The notes beneath the pieces are model-generated. The model saw nothing but the letters and a program-made list of their open reading frames with translations. It was not told the origin of the DNA and did not search any database. A DNA stretch of 7,693 bases from Thiotrichales bacterium HSG1 (GTDB lineage Bacteria; Pseudomonadota; Gammaproteobacteria; Beggiatoales; Beggiatoaceae), in NCBI GenBank assembly GCA_030378125.1, contig JAUCGN010000080.1, positions 1 to 7,693 on the forward strand, in the 5' to 3' direction. The position numbers and the translations under genes are program-made. Of this stretch, positions 6,230-7,693 are shown in pieces. The first letter of the stretch is position 1. Each line of letters starts with the position of its first letter.

Positions 6230-7693
6230 TTAATTTACCACACAATTTATCCCTTGATTACCATTAAACATAATTTTGCCATCTTGTAATCTATATCCGA
6301 AATAAACCTTCCAAGTCCCAATATCATTGAGCTTACCCTCATATATAGATACAATATGATTTTTCTCCAAATTAATGGCTGTTTCATATGCTACCAAAGA
6401 ATTTAAATCACCATTCCATACCTGTATATTAAGACCTTCTCCAACCATAAAAAACAGTTCTTCATCATTTAAAGGTTTGTAATTAGCCACCAAAATGATA
6501 TCAGCTTTTTTTCCAACATGTTCATCAGCAACATTTATAAAACCTTGAACAATAACAGAATCACCAGAATTTAATACAGTCTCTTGGCTGAAATCACCAG
6601 AATTTACTGCGATACCACCATAAAAAATATCTTTACTATCAATAAGCTCAAACTCTTTATTAAAAGTTACTCCAAATTTTAAACTGGGTAAAATTGGAAT
6701 TGCCATTAGAACTTGCACTGTTGCTTGTGCAGTTTTATCATTATCAGTTGTAGCTTCAATAATGTAATTGCCCTTAACACTGACTGGTTGCAAACGGATT
6801 ATCACTATCCCATTAATATCACTATTAGCAGTACTACTATCAATCACACTACTATCTGGAGCAAGCATTTGAAAATTAACTGTTCTTCCTGAAATATTAT
6901 TATTGAAAGCATCAATTAGTTGAAAAGAAATATTAGCAGAGGTTTTGCCAGTAGTTATGGTCTGATTATTACCAGCAATTACCTTAAATATATCAACCAA
7001 TCCAGCATTAACCACAAGATTTGCACTTACAGACTGAAGAAGATTTCTTTTTAATTTGGCAACCACAGTATAATTTCCCATCTCCCCAGTAGCTTGCAAA
7101 CGGGTCTTAACCTGTCCTCCTTCATCCGGCAAAGATTCATAGACGGTTAAATTTTGTGCAGTGGTTATATTACCAGTGGCATCTTGGAGTTGGAATTCTA
7201 CCATTTCTCCAGTAATAGGATTACCTTGTTCATCAGTAACTTGGAATATTATATCAGTAGAATCTAAACCAGCTTTCACAGTCTGTTGACTACCAGAAAT
7301 TAAAGATAACTTTCCGGGAAACTCTGGATCAATAATCGGGTCGTCTTCATTAGTTGGTGGTTTGTTATCCTGCAATGATTCAACTATAACCACCGCATTA
7401 GCAACCTGACTAATATCGCTTTCCAACTTAGCTATAACAATGTAGTTACCAATAACTTTAGGATTTTGTAAGCGAGTAGTAACCTCTCCATTTTCATTTG
7501 GTTCAGCACGATAAATGGTCAAACCGGTCAAGACAACGGTACTACCCGATGGATTAGTTAATTGAAATTTAACAGTTCCTCTAGTACTTGGGTTGCCCTG
7601 TTCGTCAATAACTTTAAATTTAACATCTTGGGAATCATTCCCTACCTTCATAACCTGTCCATCACCGGACACCACAGTAATCAAGGCATAAGC
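6230..7693 (-). CDS. Surface or secreted protein with three Ig-like (Big-1/invasin type) repeats and unique C-terminal domain, N-terminus outside window
   Basis: The frame stays open to the window edge (487 residues visible), and the nominal TTG start at 7684 falls inside it, so the true start is upstream. Three repeats of about 100 residues share the pattern D-x-x-F-x-V-x-D-x-x-G-N-P, then V-x-F-x-L, then RLQ...G-N-Y-x-V-A-K, typical of bacterial Ig-like group 1 domains in invasins and adhesins. Repeats 1 and 2 are joined by an acidic, proline-rich linker. A C-terminal domain of about 130 residues starts FYGGIAVNSGDF, contains ILVANYKPL and GTWKVYFGYRLQDG, and ends INCVVN. It has no LPxTG, porin barrel or type IX-like sorting signal that I recognise. 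The role is probably extracellular (adhesion, or stalk for a sensing or enzymatic N-terminus), inferred from the domain type. Export depends on an N-terminal signal not seen here. Confidence 0.9.
   Translation of the reverse strand, partial: AYALITVVSGDGQVMKVGNDSQDVKFKVIDEQGNPSTRGTVKFQLTNPSGSTVVLTGLTIYRAEPNENGEVTTRLQNPKVIGNYIVIAKLESDISQVANAVVIVESLQDNKPPTNEDDPIIDPEFPGKLSLISGSQQTVKAGLDSTDIIFQVTDEQGNPITGEMVEFQLQDATGNITTAQNLTVYESLPDEGGQVKTRLQATGEMGNYTVVAKLKRNLLQSVSANLVVNAGLVDIFKVIAGNNQTITTGKTSANISFQLIDAFNNNISGRTVNFQMLAPDSSVIDSSTANSDINGIVIIRLQPVSVKGNYIIEATTDNDKTAQATVQVLMAIPILPSLKFGVTFNKEFELIDSKDIFYGGIAVNSGDFSQETVLNSGDSVIVQGFINVADEHVGKKADIILVANYKPLNDEELFFMVGEGLNIQVWNGDLNSLVAYETAINLEKNHIVSIYEGKLNDIGTWKVYFGYRLQDGKIMFNGNQGINCVVN
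6707..7681 (-). repeat. Three tandem Ig-like domain repeats (protein level)
   Basis: Repeat 1 is encoded at about 7379-7681, repeat 2 at about 7007-7312 and repeat 3 at about 6707-6994. Repeats 1 and 2 share VTDEQGNP/VIDEQGNP and the stretch ending in RLQ...GNY; repeat 3 is more diverged (LIDAFNNN, RLQPVSVKGNY). The DNA of repeats 1 and 2 is clearly different at synonymous positions, so the duplication is old rather than recent. The 22-residue acidic linker occurs only between repeats 1 and 2. Confidence 0.75.

Noticed and set aside
7682..7684. TTG at 7684 as the start of the Ig-repeat protein
   Set aside because: The frame is open to the window edge, no ribosome binding site or complete signal peptide is visible, and the first repeat begins immediately, so the gene is cut by the window.
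1..7693. CRISPR arrays, tRNA or rRNA genes, phage or toxin-antitoxin modules
   Set aside because: No regularly spaced repeats, cloverleaf-like or rRNA-like sequence, or matching small gene pairs were seen on either strand.

Overview
The window is AT-rich bacterial chromosomal DNA with two genes on the plus strand followed by two on the minus strand. The gene set is a tripartite hybrid sensor kinase, pyruvate phosphate dikinase, a GT4 glycosyltransferase and an Ig-like repeat surface protein. Together with small inverted-repeat elements in the gaps, it suggests a gammaproteobacterium of the Beggiatoa/Thioploca/Thiomargarita type (Thiotrichales). That assignment is inferred from gene style and memory of the families. 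Nothing in the window proves it.

Layout. Positions 3-1718 (+) are the 3' part of a hybrid histidine kinase; the ATPase domain, two receiver domains and an HPt domain are visible, and the sensor and H-box halves lie upstream. Positions 1719-1922 are a gap with a plausible sigma-70-type promoter and an 18-bp imperfect inverted repeat. Positions 1923-4697 (+) encode full-length pyruvate phosphate dikinase (ppdK). Positions 4698-5086 are a convergent gap. It contains a 133-bp non-coding element with perfect 14-bp terminal inverted repeats and flush 8-bp direct repeats (a MITE-like insertion), then a nested hairpin region with a possible promoter, and a 23-codon ORF with a good Shine-Dalgarno site. 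Positions 5087-6160 (-) encode a family 4 glycosyltransferase. Positions 6230-7693 (-) are the C-terminal part of a surface or secreted protein with three Ig-like repeats and a distinct C-terminal domain; its start lies beyond the window.

The genes do not form an evident pathway. PPDK is central carbon/pyrophosphate metabolism, the kinase is signalling, and the two minus-strand genes both point to the cell surface, with only a 69-bp gap that could allow co-transcription. No phage, CRISPR, tRNA, rRNA or toxin-antitoxin locus was seen. The most interesting material is in the intergenic DNA: the MITE-like element, the inverted repeat that overlaps the ppdK promoter candidate, and the structured leader-like segment before the short ORF. 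No convincing new multi-gene system is present.
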